In this document: piece by piece, positions 55,074 to 64,000 of the stretch
How positions within the stretch are numbered: position 1 is the first letter of the stretch
Layout of the letters: each line of letters opens with the position of its first letter
Source: Mongoliitalea lutea
GTDB taxonomy: Bacteria > Bacteroidota > Bacteroidia > Cytophagales > Cyclobacteriaceae
NCBI RefSeq assembly: GCF_014652135.1
Contig: NZ_BMYF01000001.1
Span: 332,484 to 396,483, forward strand
DNA: 64,000 bases
Direction: 5' to 3'
Notes under the pieces: generated by a model
Database searches by the model: none
Seen by the model: only the letters and a program-made list of their open reading frames with translations
What the model was told of the DNA's origin: nothing
Program-made: the position numbers and the translations under genes

Positions 55074-55349
55074 TCAACCTTTGCAATAATAGGATTCAAT
55101 CTCATTTTCATCAGCAACTTTCACCTGAATTATCTGCCTTTTCAATTCTACTACACGAGAAGCAATCAACAGGATTCTCTTACTTTGACTATAGCCACAA
55201 GCTAGGGTATAAAACTCTTTCAAAGGAAAACCTGGGATATTATGCAATTTGTGATTTGCATTTGACAGAACAGACAAAATTTCTCTTTGTGAGATTCCAT
55301 CAGGATAATCTCCGTTCGCGAGGCTTAGCTCAGAAAAATCTATATCCAT
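55074..55349 (-). CDS. probable toxin-like protein (BrnT-type resemblance)
   Basis: A 91-residue protein. GISQREILSVLSN near the N-terminus and the C-terminal RILLIASRVVELKRQIIQVKVADENEIESYY recall the BrnT fold (a GIS-helix early and a strand ending in a degenerate Tyr motif). The resemblance is weak and partly visual. It is divergent from cas8b, so the 55350-55533 region could control both. Confidence 0.45.
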   Translation of the reverse strand: MDIDFSELSLANGDYPDGISQREILSVLSNANHKLHNIPGFPLKEFYTLACGYSQSKRILLIASRVVELKRQIIQVKVADENEIESYYCKG

Positions 55350-55533
55350 ATTCCTTTAGCTTTTATTTGATTAGAAAACTGGAGGAAAACAAATTCCTCC
55401 AGGGAATCCACATTGGTGCGATTAAAGATTTCAACTTACAAATCTGATACTCTTTCAATTCCTGTGGAGATGTAAAGATAAAAAAACTATCTTACTAATA
55501 TAATACTTGAGAAAAAAATATTAATTTGCTAAT

Positions 55534-57396
55534 ATGATTAAAGAACTCACACAATTCATATATACTGTTCCTGAAATAATAAAGGAACGCGCACTTGAGC
55601 CAAAGGCAGGTCTTCATATTCTTATAAAATTTGATGAAGAAGGTAACGCTCATATTCTAGGAAGCGAACGCTACTTAGGAAAAAAACATGGAGAAACATC
55701 TCAATTCCTAAAGGAATGTGCTAAAAAGCAGGAATCTGCTTGGATGATAGATACAAATAAGTGTTTTGACTTACCTGCCAAGGGAATCCATTCTGCCAGC
55801 CCCTTTTGTGTAGCATTTAAACGAGAATCTTGGATTGGTGGAGAGAAGTATCCAAAAGACAGTACCAAGCCAAACATCAAGGAACGTTTGGAGGGTTATT
55901 TCTCAAAAACCTTCGATATAAAGTTTAAACTGGATGATCTAGAGAAACAAAAGGCTGTACAATTCAAAAATTTCCTGCAAAATCAGTTAGATGAAATTTT
56001 AAATAAACTACCGGCATATGAGGAACTGGATGCTAGTAATTATATAATTTTTTACAAAGATGAACCAATTGAAAAGTACATTAACTTTAAAGAACTTTAT
56101 ATTGCTGACGGTCTTTTTAATACTTCTGAGTTCAATATTGAAGTAGAAGATCAGATATTGGGCACAAGTAATTTTTATAATGGATTCAATAGTAAAAAAC
56201 CTTTTTTAACACATCAAACAGCAGCTTTCGATATCACGGGTAGAATAAGTGCCCAAGAAGCTAAAGCGCTTACAGAGTTCCAGCTTTATGCCAACAAAAG
56301 GTTGTTACCAAATCCTTTGCCTATATTTATTGATGAACCAGAATTAACGGAAAAAGCTATACAGTATTTTCATCGAACAGAAAATCAAAAACTATCTCAC
56401 AGAGATATTATTAGAGAATTACTTTTCAAAAAGCAAAAAGATATAGGCAATTACTATTTACTATATATCACAACCGGAAAAAAAGTAGAACTCAAGGATT
56501 TCGAATATATATCTAAATTCCAGTATTTATTGTCTAATGTAAAAGATGAGGATGGAAATCCTAAAAGATGGATTATTGAGAATGTAACAGAGAATGAGAA
56601 ATATATCAATAAGAAAGAGCAGGAACTAGTCAAGGCAATCTACCTTACTGATGTCTTTGACTTTGAAAGAGAAGTGATAGGTCGCTTATTTGATTATAAA
56701 CTAGTAAATTATGATGAAGAAAAAGGAGCTACATTTAAATATTTTGAGGAAATCGAATCTAAATGGTATCGACCAACAATGTTTTCACTTATGCTCAAAT
56801 ACCGAAAGCCTGTCTATGATTTTATTTATAAGTCCATGAGATCAAGTTTAGGATGGCAGCAATTTACGGACATCTGTATGGCTGGAATTATGGATGATTT
56901 GAAAGAAAATAAAGCCAATACTATAAGATCAAAACTTAACATATATTTCAGTCTGTGCCAATATTTTGCAAATAATCTAAATCAATCAATTATGCCAAAT
57001 AAAATAGAAGAATACAAGATCCGACTATTGGAGGTTCTTGAAAATGATGATCTACATTATCATCATGAAAATGATGCAGAACTTTTTGCTTTTGGAGCTG
57101 GTCAATTAATTTATTTCCTATTGGACCAAAGCGAGACTAATGAAAAAACTCATGCTTTACTTGAACCATTTTTACAAAAGACAACAGCTAAACCATTTCA
57201 GGATGCAATAATCAACACTTTCAACAAATACAAACACAAGCTTAGTTTAAGAAGGAAAAAACTAAATAAACTCCTTAGTGAGACATTGGGCTTTCCAATT
57301 AAAGAAGGACAACTAACTGAACTAAGAGCAACTTTACTTGTTGGCTATTTCTGTCCAAACATTTTCTACACTAAAAAAACTGAATCACAAAACTAA
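55534..57396 (+). CDS. cas8b: type I-B Cascade large subunit Cas8b
   Basis: A 620-residue protein. Its size, its position immediately before cas7 and cas5, and its N-terminal start (MIKELTQFIYTVPEIIKERA) fit Cas8b/Csh1-type large subunits, which recognise the PAM. No Cys-rich zinc motif is obvious. Preceded by a ~184-base gap with the toxin-like gene on the other strand, so it probably has its own promoter. The subtype call leans on cas7 and cas5 as well. Confidence 0.8.
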   Translation: MIKELTQFIYTVPEIIKERALEPKAGLHILIKFDEEGNAHILGSERYLGKKHGETSQFLKECAKKQESAWMIDTNKCFDLPAKGIHSASPFCVAFKRESWIGGEKYPKDSTKPNIKERLEGYFSKTFDIKFKLDDLEKQKAVQFKNFLQNQLDEILNKLPAYEELDASNYIIFYKDEPIEKYINFKELYIADGLFNTSEFNIEVEDQILGTSNFYNGFNSKKPFLTHQTAAFDITGRISAQEAKALTEFQLYANKRLLPNPLPIFIDEPELTEKAIQYFHRTENQKLSHRDIIRELLFKKQKDIGNYYLLYITTGKKVELKDFEYISKFQYLLSNVKDEDGNPKRWIIENVTENEKYINKKEQELVKAIYLTDVFDFEREVIGRLFDYKLVNYDEEKGATFKYFEEIESKWYRPTMFSLMLKYRKPVYDFIYKSMRSSLGWQQFTDICMAGIMDDLKENKANTIRSKLNIYFSLCQYFANNLNQSIMPNKIEEYKIRLLEVLENDDLHYHHENDAELFAFGAGQLIYFLLDQSETNEKTHALLEPFLQKTTAKPFQDAIINTFNKYKHKLSLRRKKLNKLLSETLGFPIKEGQLTELRATLLVGYFCPNIFYTKKTESQN

Positions 57397-57408
57397 AAAA
57401 GTAAAAAT

Positions 57409-58350
57409 ATGAGCAAGTTTAACAAAAGAGCCTACGGAGCTGTCGTAATTAAAAGCATCAACTCCAATTACAATGCTGATTTCACACATCAACCTAGAAC
57501 TTTACCCGATGGCCGTGTTTATGCGACAGATAAGGCCTTGAAGTATTTGGTAAGAAATTATCTACAGCACGAAGGTGGCGAAAAAATCTTCTATTACAAA
57601 ACGCTTAAGGAAGATACACTTAATCCCAGGTCTCTAGATGAAACCTATGTGAAATATTTCGGAGAAATTCCTAAAGGCGAAGGGAAAGGCGCAGAAAAGG
57701 ATGCATCGATAAAAAGGAAAATGCTAGGTAACCTGCTCCAATGTCTTGATGTAAGGCTTTTTGGAGGAACCTATGCAGGAGCTACTAATCTATCCATGCA
57801 CGGACCTGTACAAATTACACATGGCATTAATCAATTTGTAAGAGGAGAGATTTATTCCGAACAAATCATGTCTCCTTTTAGAAACTCAAATGATGATAAA
57901 GCAGACTCTGCCATGACTACCCTTGGTTCTCAGTCAAAACTTAGAGAAGGTCATTATGTACATGGTGTTTCGGTTAATTCAAAAAACCTTGAAATGCTTA
58001 CACAGCTTTCGGGTACTGAAAATCATTTAAGTACGGATGATATAGAGAAACTCAAACTTGGACTGAGAAGTGGAGCTACTTACTACAATTCCTCTGCAAA
58101 AGCTGGTACCGACAATGAGATGCTTGTTTGGGTTGAACTAAAAGAAGGTTCTAAACTGGTGCTTCCTTCTTTTACTGAGTTAATTCAAGTAACGGATAAT
58201 GACAAAAGGGATATAGATTTAGCTGCCCTATCGGGTTTATTAGAACAAAAGCATATTCTGGCAGAGATTGAAAAAATTGAGGTTTATTACAATAAAGCGA
58301 CTACCTCAGTAATTAACCTTCCTAGCGGTGCTATTGAACTAGATCTTTGA
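57409..58350 (+). CDS. cas7: Cascade backbone subunit Cas7 (Csh2-like)
   Basis: A 313-residue RAMP protein that coats the crRNA. YGAVVIKSINSNYNADFTHQ at the start, then LDVRLFGGTYAGATNLSMHG and VQITHGINQF, are typical of Cas7/Csh2 of type I-B. Begins 12 bases after cas8b. Its stop lies just before the cas5 ATG. Six or so copies would assemble on each crRNA. Confidence 0.88.
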   Translation: MSKFNKRAYGAVVIKSINSNYNADFTHQPRTLPDGRVYATDKALKYLVRNYLQHEGGEKIFYYKTLKEDTLNPRSLDETYVKYFGEIPKGEGKGAEKDASIKRKMLGNLLQCLDVRLFGGTYAGATNLSMHGPVQITHGINQFVRGEIYSEQIMSPFRNSNDDKADSAMTTLGSQSKLREGHYVHGVSVNSKNLEMLTQLSGTENHLSTDDIEKLKLGLRSGATYYNSSAKAGTDNEMLVWVELKEGSKLVLPSFTELIQVTDNDKRDIDLAALSGLLEQKHILAEIEKIEVYYNKATTSVINLPSGAIELDL

Positions 58351-58352
58351 TT

Positions 58353-59135
58353 ATGGAAAAACTAGTTTCTATAGATCTATGTGCCGATTTTGGATTCTTA
58401 AGGAAGCCTGATACCAATGACGGGATAGCCATGAGTTATAACATGCTCCATAAACCTGCTGTTATTGGAATATTTGGTGCTATCCTAGGATTGGAAGGCT
58501 ATCAGAAAAGAGGTGTACTGCCCCAATACTATCAAGTACTCCATGACCTAAAAATAGGAATTGAGCCAATTGGTGCTGAAAAGGGAAATTTCCCCAAAAC
58601 TACCATCGTATATACCAATACCGTTGGCTATGCAAATAAGGATGGGAATTTTATTGCCTATGAAAATACTTTGATAAAGCCTGGCTATAGAGTATATATT
58701 TCTTTACCATCCGATCATTCGCTATATGACTACCTTAAAAGCGGTGAATCTGAGTATATCCCCTATCTAGGGAAAAATGAATTTCCAGTATGGTGGCATA
58801 AGGATAGTTTCAAGGAATATGACTTGAAACCTTTTGACTTTGATCGAGAATATGTGGTAAAGACCTTATTCTCTAAAAAAGAAGGTGATGTTAGTAGAAG
58901 CCAAGAAGTGAATATGAAGAGTATAGGATTTGGAGCTACTTTATCCAAACTTATAGATTCTTTTTTCTATTTCGAAAGATTGCCAATAGGCTTTCAGGAG
59001 TTTAATACTAAGAGAGGTAAAGAGTATCAATATGAGCTTGATTCTTTTGTTTTTTCCAATGCAAAATTTTCAAATGACTACAGATTAGATAACCTATATG
59101 TAATTGAAGGAAATGAAGTAGTTCAACTGAATTAA
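58353..59135 (+). CDS. cas5: Cascade subunit Cas5 (Cas5b-like)
   Basis: ATG at 58353 (MEKLVSIDLCADFGFLRKPD) is chosen, two bases after the cas7 stop; 260 residues. N-terminal RAMP strand-turn (SIDLCADFGFLRKPDTNDG), then HKPAVIGIFGAILGLEGY and GNFPKTTIVYTNT. It caps the 5' end of crRNA. One base separates it from the cas3 ATG. Confidence 0.88.
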   Translation: MEKLVSIDLCADFGFLRKPDTNDGIAMSYNMLHKPAVIGIFGAILGLEGYQKRGVLPQYYQVLHDLKIGIEPIGAEKGNFPKTTIVYTNTVGYANKDGNFIAYENTLIKPGYRVYISLPSDHSLYDYLKSGESEYIPYLGKNEFPVWWHKDSFKEYDLKPFDFDREYVVKTLFSKKEGDVSRSQEVNMKSIGFGATLSKLIDSFFYFERLPIGFQEFNTKRGKEYQYELDSFVFSNAKFSNDYRLDNLYVIEGNEVVQLN

Positions 59136-59136
59136 T

Positions 59137-61800
59137 ATGAAATCATTTAAGGAGTTAATATCAATTTCAGATGTTTTTAGTTTATTAAAGCAACCGAAAA
59201 TTTACTTGGCTCATACTCCCGATGAAACTTTGAGTGACCATATGAAATTGGTCACTCAATATTTTCAAGGTTTAGTAAATAAACATGGATTAGAACCTTT
59301 GCTTGACCTTCAGTTTTTGAAAGTTTCGAATCAATCTGTCTCAATTGCTGAATATAGTAAACAACTTTTTTGGAATGCAATCCTTTACCATGATTTTGGG
59401 AAAGTGAATGAAAATTTTCAGCGAAAGCTGAAAAACTATAATCACTTCTCTGAAAATGTGAAAAATGGGATAGATTCACAACATTCTATCTTAAGTGCTT
59501 ATCTGTTTCTAATGCACCAATTGACTGTTGCCTATAAATTGTTTAGTGAGGAAGAACCTGAAATGCAACAAAAAATAATTTGTCTAATTTTTGCATTTGC
59601 TCATAATATTATAAGGCACCATAATTCAAAGCTAGATGACCTCTCCGACCCTAACGTTTTCCAAAAGCTCAATTCTGAATTAATAAATCAATTGGAAAAT
59701 TATCTCTCTTGCTACGAGCAAGTTGTGCCATCTGAATTGATGAATGGTTTTGTTTCCTTGAAAAGGAATAATGTGATATTTAAAAACCTAGGATTTGAGT
59801 GGTTTTCATTGATTCGTTTAAATTTTTCTCTGCTAACAGCATCTGATTATTACGCTACATCACATTACTGCAATAAATGGACAAAACCTTATGATGAGTT
59901 TGGAGTGCTATCTATTGAGCAAAAAGATCGACACTTTCAAAATTTGCAAGAAACCCAAACCCACAATAAGAATCTCTATTTAAAACAGAAAGAGTTTCAC
60001 AGCCAACCATTAGAGGAACTTCAGGAGCCATCAAACACCCACCTTAACAAACTACGCTCTAAAATGGCTGCTGAAACGATTGAAAAAATACGTGGAAATG
60101 CTGATAAAAAACTTTTTTATATAGAAGCACCAACGGGAGGAGGTAAGACCAATATGGCTTTCATAGCTACTCAAGAATTACTTCAAGCGAACCCTGAATT
60201 AAATAAGGTTTTTTATGTTTTCCCATTCACAACATTAGTGACCCAAACACAAAAAGCGGCAATACAAACGCTAGGATTACAATCAGATGAGTGGATGGAG
60301 CTGCATGGTCGGGCTGCATGGAAACAAAAAGAAGATCCTGAAAAAGATAAGGATGGATTGTATGGAGACGAACGTCTGGATGATATTCACAATCAATTTG
60401 TAAACTATCCATATACTTTTCTCAGTCATGTTCGATTTTTTGACATTCTAAAAGCCAATGACAAGAGCAGTATTTACTTAATGCACAGACTTGCCAATAG
60501 CATTGTTGTAATCGATGAAATCCAAGCATACAACCCAATACTTTGGGACAAAATGGCCTATTTGATTCGGGAATATGCAAATGCTCTAAATATAAGATTC
60601 ATTGTAATGTCTGCAACTTTGCCAAAGATTGGTGATCTAGCTGCTTCTGAATTCTGCTACCTTATTCCCAATGCTATCGAACGCTATTTTGTGAATCCAA
60701 ATTTCGCAGATCGTGTAAGCTTTAGTGATGAACTACTTCAAAAAAATCGTCCTGAGAAAGAAGAAAGGGAATCATATCTTGAATGGTTGACAAAGGTAGT
60801 TTTTGAAAAGTCGGAGCAATACAGACAAACCAATGGTCAAGTACGAACAATCATTGAATTCATATTTAAAAAATCGACTACTGAATTTGCATTGTTTGCA
60901 GAAAAATTATTTCAAGAGTATGAAATCAAAATTTTAAGTGGAACTATTCTTGAGCCGAGAAGAAAACAGATTATTGAAGAGCTTAAAAGTGAAGAAAATA
61001 AGAGCAAAAATGTTCTTCTAATTACGACTCAAGTAGTTGAAGCAGGAGTGGATATTGATATGGATCTTGGTTTTAAAAACCGTTCCATTATAGATTCAGA
61101 GGAACAATTAGCTGGCAGAGTCAACAGAAACGTAAATAAGAAAAACTGCATGGTTTATCTCTTTGAACTTGATGATGCCTCAGTTATCTATGGTAAGGAT
61201 AGAAGGTTTAAGGAAACAAGATCACATCTTGAAAATGAATACTTCGATATTCTTAAACATAAGAGCTTTGATAGGCTTTATGAAAAGGTAAAGGAATGGC
61301 TAAGTATTACCAATCAGGAAAGTAATTTAGCTGGAACAGCCTCTTCGTATGAGAAAGAGTTAATAGGGAAACTAAACTTCCCAAAGATTGATGAAGAATT
61401 TACGCTGATTGGACATTCGAATACAAGTGTCTTTGTTCCTCTTGATCTACCTGATGCATCTTCTGTTTTTTCGAATCAACAATTACAATTTTTAGAAGAA
61501 TTTGGGGTAAAAATTTATGAGGGTAAACTTTCTGGAGAAGAGGTTTTTAATCTTTACAAAAATCTGATTACAAGTAATTTAGATGGTTTTAATGCAAAAA
61601 AAAGAAATCTAAAAATGCTACAATCCATCATGTCTGTGTACACATTTTCTCTATTCTCCGATAGTAAAGTAGTAAAAGAACTTAAAGCTGGAGGAAATCG
61701 GGAAGAGTATGGATACCTTTATTTAGCATCACATGAACAGGTTTATGATTTTGAAAAAGGATTGGAAGACAACAAGTTTAGAGAAATGATTTTCTTGTAG
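59137..61800 (+). CDS. cas3: CRISPR helicase-nuclease Cas3
   Basis: An 887-residue fusion. The N-terminal HD nuclease has a His in LSDHMKLV (~35) and YHDFGKVNENFQRKL (HD at 85-86), with further His in the DSQHSIL and HNIIRHHN stretches. The helicase follows with Walker A APTGGGKTN (~331-339), VIDEIQAYN (a DEIQ rather than DEAH box), SATLPK, TTQVVEAGVDIDMD and EQLAGRVNRN. It degrades target DNA bound by Cascade. Both domains appear intact. Confidence 0.93.
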   Translation: MKSFKELISISDVFSLLKQPKIYLAHTPDETLSDHMKLVTQYFQGLVNKHGLEPLLDLQFLKVSNQSVSIAEYSKQLFWNAILYHDFGKVNENFQRKLKNYNHFSENVKNGIDSQHSILSAYLFLMHQLTVAYKLFSEEEPEMQQKIICLIFAFAHNIIRHHNSKLDDLSDPNVFQKLNSELINQLENYLSCYEQVVPSELMNGFVSLKRNNVIFKNLGFEWFSLIRLNFSLLTASDYYATSHYCNKWTKPYDEFGVLSIEQKDRHFQNLQETQTHNKNLYLKQKEFHSQPLEELQEPSNTHLNKLRSKMAAETIEKIRGNADKKLFYIEAPTGGGKTNMAFIATQELLQANPELNKVFYVFPFTTLVTQTQKAAIQTLGLQSDEWMELHGRAAWKQKEDPEKDKDGLYGDERLDDIHNQFVNYPYTFLSHVRFFDILKANDKSSIYLMHRLANSIVVIDEIQAYNPILWDKMAYLIREYANALNIRFIVMSATLPKIGDLAASEFCYLIPNAIERYFVNPNFADRVSFSDELLQKNRPEKEERESYLEWLTKVVFEKSEQYRQTNGQVRTIIEFIFKKSTTEFALFAEKLFQEYEIKILSGTILEPRRKQIIEELKSEENKSKNVLLITTQVVEAGVDIDMDLGFKNRSIIDSEEQLAGRVNRNVNKKNCMVYLFELDDASVIYGKDRRFKETRSHLENEYFDILKHKSFDRLYEKVKEWLSITNQESNLAGTASSYEKELIGKLNFPKIDEEFTLIGHSNTSVFVPLDLPDASSVFSNQQLQFLEEFGVKIYEGKLSGEEVFNLYKNLITSNLDGFNAKKRNLKMLQSIMSVYTFSLFSDSKVVKELKAGGNREEYGYLYLASHEQVYDFEKGLEDNKFREMIFL

Positions 61801-61857
61801 TTCAATTATTACGCAAGTTATGTAACGGTAATTCCATAATTAATCAATTTATAATTT

Positions 61858-62370
61858 ATGCAAATAAACGCTACCCTAATCAACCTCTTTCATGTTTGCA
61901 AGCGCCAAATGTGGCTGCATGCTCATGGAATCAGAATGGAGCATAATTCTGAGGTGGTAGCCGAAGGCAAACTCATTGGCGAAACTACCTATCAAGACAG
62001 AGCACAGAAATATACCGAACTACAAATTGGAAACATCAAAATTGACTACTACGATGCTAAAAACAAAGTAATCCATGAAGTGAAGAAGTCTGACAAGGCG
62101 GAATATGCCCACATCGCTCAGGTGAAATACTATATGTACGTATTACAGCAGCATGGAATTGAGGGAGTCACCGCCATACTGGAATATCCCAAAATGCGCC
62201 AAAAACAGGTAGTGGAATGGGAAGATGGAGATGACTCAATGGTTCAAGAGTGGATGAAGGCCATTCAAGACTTGATAGCCCAAGATAACTGCCCGCCTCT
62301 GAAGAAAAAGAGCATTTGCCGTTCCTGCAGTTATTATGATTTTTGTTATTCTGGTGAAGACCCTGAATAA
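61858..62370 (+). CDS. cas4: CRISPR nuclease Cas4
   Basis: A 170-residue RecB-like protein. An early Cys14 (FHVCKRQMWLH), the GETTYQDRAQ motif, the E-x-K catalytic site (IHEVKKSDKAEYAHIAQVKY), and three Cys near the end (C154, C157, C163; ICRSCSYYDFC) form an iron-sulfur site. It trims spacers during acquisition. 57-base gap from cas3 and 64 from cas1, an order usual in I-B loci. Confidence 0.9.
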   Translation: MQINATLINLFHVCKRQMWLHAHGIRMEHNSEVVAEGKLIGETTYQDRAQKYTELQIGNIKIDYYDAKNKVIHEVKKSDKAEYAHIAQVKYYMYVLQQHGIEGVTAILEYPKMRQKQVVEWEDGDDSMVQEWMKAIQDLIAQDNCPPLKKKSICRSCSYYDFCYSGEDPE

Positions 62371-62434
62371 TATATAAACCCTCCTTTCTCAAATTCAATT
62401 TGAATATAATACTTAAAATGACCAATCAATTCTT

Positions 62435-63439
62435 ATGAAAAAGACCTACTACCTCTTTAATCCAGGAAGAATGAGCAGAAAAGACAATACGCTCAAGTTC
62501 ACTCCTGTAGATGAATCTGGTAAAGAAGGTATGCCTAAGTACATCCCAGTGGAGGGGGTATCTGATTTCTATTGTTTCGGTTCACTCGATGCTAACAGTG
62601 CACTCTACAATTTTTTAGGAAAAAATGGAATAAGCGTGCACTTTTTCGATTATTACGAGCACTATACTGGAAGTTTTCAATCTAAAGAATACTTGCTAGC
62701 CGGTAAAATGCAAATTAACCAAACCCAACATTATCTCCATACTGGAAAACGTATGGCCATCGCCCAGAAATTGATAACTGGAGCGGCATTCAATTTGTCC
62801 AAAAATCTTAGGTATTACCATAATCGAGGTAAAGATCTGGAACTTCAGCTAGCAAAAATTGAACACTATGCCAAAGAAATTGAAAATACCACTACCATAC
62901 CTGGGCTGATGGGTATAGAAGGTAATATTCGACAGGTATATTATCAGGCATTTGACATAATCGTCAAGGAACATGCGATGGAAGGCAGAAGCAAGCAGCC
63001 ACCCATGAATGAGCTTAATGCCTTGATTTCATTTGGGAATATGATGTGCTACACCCTATGCTTGGATCAAATTTACCATACCCAATTGAACCCAACAATA
63101 AGCTTTTTGCATGAACCTGGATACAGGAGATATTCCTTGGCGCTTGATTTAGCAGAGATTTTCAAGCCAATTTTAGTTGATAGAACAATATTTAGGGTTT
63201 TGAACAAAAAAGAAATTCAATCTAAAGATTTTGATTTCCATGTCAACAAAGTAATATTAAAAGAATCAGGAAAAAAGGTTTTTATCCGGGCATTTGAGGA
63301 GCGACTCAATGAAACCATCAAGCACCGCACATTGAATAAGCAAGTGAGCTACAAAAGTTTGGTGAAATTGGAATGTTACAAACTCAGCAAGCATCTTTTG
63401 GGAATGGAAACCTATCAGCCTTTTAAAATTTGGTGGTAG
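62435..63439 (+). CDS. cas1: CRISPR integrase Cas1
   Basis: A 334-residue protein. N-terminal beta domain (YYLFNPGRMSRKDNTLKF). Catalytic Glu162 (MGIEGNIRQVYY), His226 (FLHEPGYRRYSL) and an acidic residue in LALDLAEIFKP (Asp238/Glu241) match the Cas1 triad. Integrates spacers with Cas2. The gene ends 84 bases before a four-helix-bundle reading frame instead of cas2, which is not seen. Confidence 0.93.
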   Translation: MKKTYYLFNPGRMSRKDNTLKFTPVDESGKEGMPKYIPVEGVSDFYCFGSLDANSALYNFLGKNGISVHFFDYYEHYTGSFQSKEYLLAGKMQINQTQHYLHTGKRMAIAQKLITGAAFNLSKNLRYYHNRGKDLELQLAKIEHYAKEIENTTTIPGLMGIEGNIRQVYYQAFDIIVKEHAMEGRSKQPPMNELNALISFGNMMCYTLCLDQIYHTQLNPTISFLHEPGYRRYSLALDLAEIFKPILVDRTIFRVLNKKEIQSKDFDFHVNKVILKESGKKVFIRAFEERLNETIKHRTLNKQVSYKSLVKLECYKLSKHLLGMETYQPFKIWW

Positions 63440-63523
63440 GGATTGATCGATTGAAGGGTTAAATAATTGAAGGGTTGAAAAGATCAATTAACGAACTGAA
63501 TACTAAATTTATGTTTTATAATA

Positions 63524-63930
63524 ATGGAAAAGAGCAGGGATTTTAATGAGAATAACCGGTTTGCATTTATTAAGCAGGTACAAAATCGATCAAAGAATTT
63601 AGCGCTTGAGGTAATTAAGATCTGTGATGACTTGCCAAGCAAAAAATCATCATCTGTGAAATCTTATCAAATCATTAAAAGTACCACTTCTCAATCAGCA
63701 AATTACTGCGCAGCATGTAGGGCAAGGTCGGGAGCAGAATTTTTTAGTAAAATTTCAATTGTTGTCGAAGAGGCTGATGAAACATGCTTTTGCTTGAAAT
63801 GTTATTTGAAGCTCAATTAATTGATGTAGAAACATTTCAAAAGTTATTCAAAGAATCTGAAGAATTATTGAGCATATTCTCAACTGCAAGAAAAAATTCA
63901 AAATCACTAGTGTCCGAGAAACGATTTTAA
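63524..63930 (+). pseudogene. four-helix-bundle protein gene with a frameshift
   Basis: From ATG 63524 the frame reads FAFIKQVQNRSKNLALEV, then an ANYCAACRARSGAEFFSKIS segment and VVEEADETCFC, matching four-helix-bundle (S23/IVS-type) proteins, then goes out of frame. In the family the next residue is Trp (TGG); here TG then CTTGAAATG reads as if one G is lost at 63792-63793. Restoring it gives LEMLFEAQLIDVETFQ and KLFKESEELLSIFSTARKN, the normal C-terminus, to the TAA at 63930. A sequencing error is the main alternative. Confidence 0.75.
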
Positions 63931-63934
63931 AATA

Positions 63935-63970
63935 AGGGTAGATTCAATTGCTTAAACCTACCCTATTTTG
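63935..63970 (+). terminator. possible terminator after the four-helix-bundle gene
   Basis: AGGGTAG (63935-63941) pairs with CTACCCT (63958-63964) across a 16-base loop, followed by ATTTTG; moderate. Confidence 0.5.
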
Positions 63971-64000
63971 TGTACTTTGTGTTTACGACAACATAAATTA

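Noticed and set aside
54545..55447. 300-codon plus-strand frame directly after cas6
   Set aside because: Very Phe/Ser/Leu-rich and lacks family motifs; the opposite strand codes for three plausible charged small proteins, so this looks like their antisense shadow.

Overview
The window reads as chromosomal DNA of a Bacteroidota bacterium, most likely a Cytophagales/Cyclobacteriaceae (Algoriphagus-like) member. The DNA is AT-rich and gene starts rarely carry a Shine-Dalgarno. Several upstream regions hold TAnnTTTG boxes, the Bacteroidota -7 promoter element. The gene families are typical of the phylum: DUF3078, DUF4136, DUF2141, DUF6252-like, POT peptide transporter, ATP-type PEP carboxykinase, menaquinone genes and TPR-CHAT proteins. 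This placement is inference from gene content.

Layout. 1-5.4 kb: two CPBP proteases, three alpha/beta hydrolases and an AraC regulator, all on the minus strand. 5.2-6.4 kb: a patch of decayed genes (hydrolase N-terminus, serine hydrolase C-terminus, alpha-amylase with its middle deleted), short repeats and a perfect hairpin. 6.5-9.1 kb: epimerase, OmpA lipoprotein, STAS-like protein. 9.2-13.8 kb: cydAB quinol oxidase with an FNR-like operator upstream, then a propionyl/acetyl-CoA synthetase. 14.5-18.1 kb: divergent menB and menE, a DUF2141 protein and an ATP-grasp protein. 18.1-18.8 kb: imperfect direct repeats without genes. 18.8-23.7 kb: eRF1-like protein, RluF, an orphan, LeuS.

24-33.9 kb is an accessory block: an ECF sigma factor with a membrane-anchored TPR anti-sigma-like partner faces a tightly packed seven-gene operon of exported proteins (OmpA-like, class 3 lipase, three unknown exported proteins, a lipoprotein, and a TPR-CHAT protein with a signal peptide and a C-terminal membrane anchor). 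Two of the unknowns share the same C-terminal ending. This is the best candidate in the window for an undescribed envelope system.

34.3-53.3 kb is mostly housekeeping: mnmA-VOC-truC-M28 peptidase; an overlapping NAD-salvage operon pncB-prs-pncA with a diverged PRPP synthetase; EamA transporter; LolD-like ATPase; sucC, tRNA-Arg(TCG), universal stress protein; DUF3078, DUF4136 and DUF962 proteins; a receiver-only response regulator; a very acidic 67-residue protein; a POT transporter; pckA.

53.7-63.9 kb is a type I-B-like CRISPR-Cas locus (cas6, cas8b, cas7, cas5, cas3, cas4, cas1). It is unusual in three ways. Three small minus-strand genes resembling a toxin-antitoxin module sit between cas6 and cas8b. 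No cas2 follows cas1; a four-helix-bundle gene with an apparent one-base frameshift is there instead. No CRISPR array lies inside the window.
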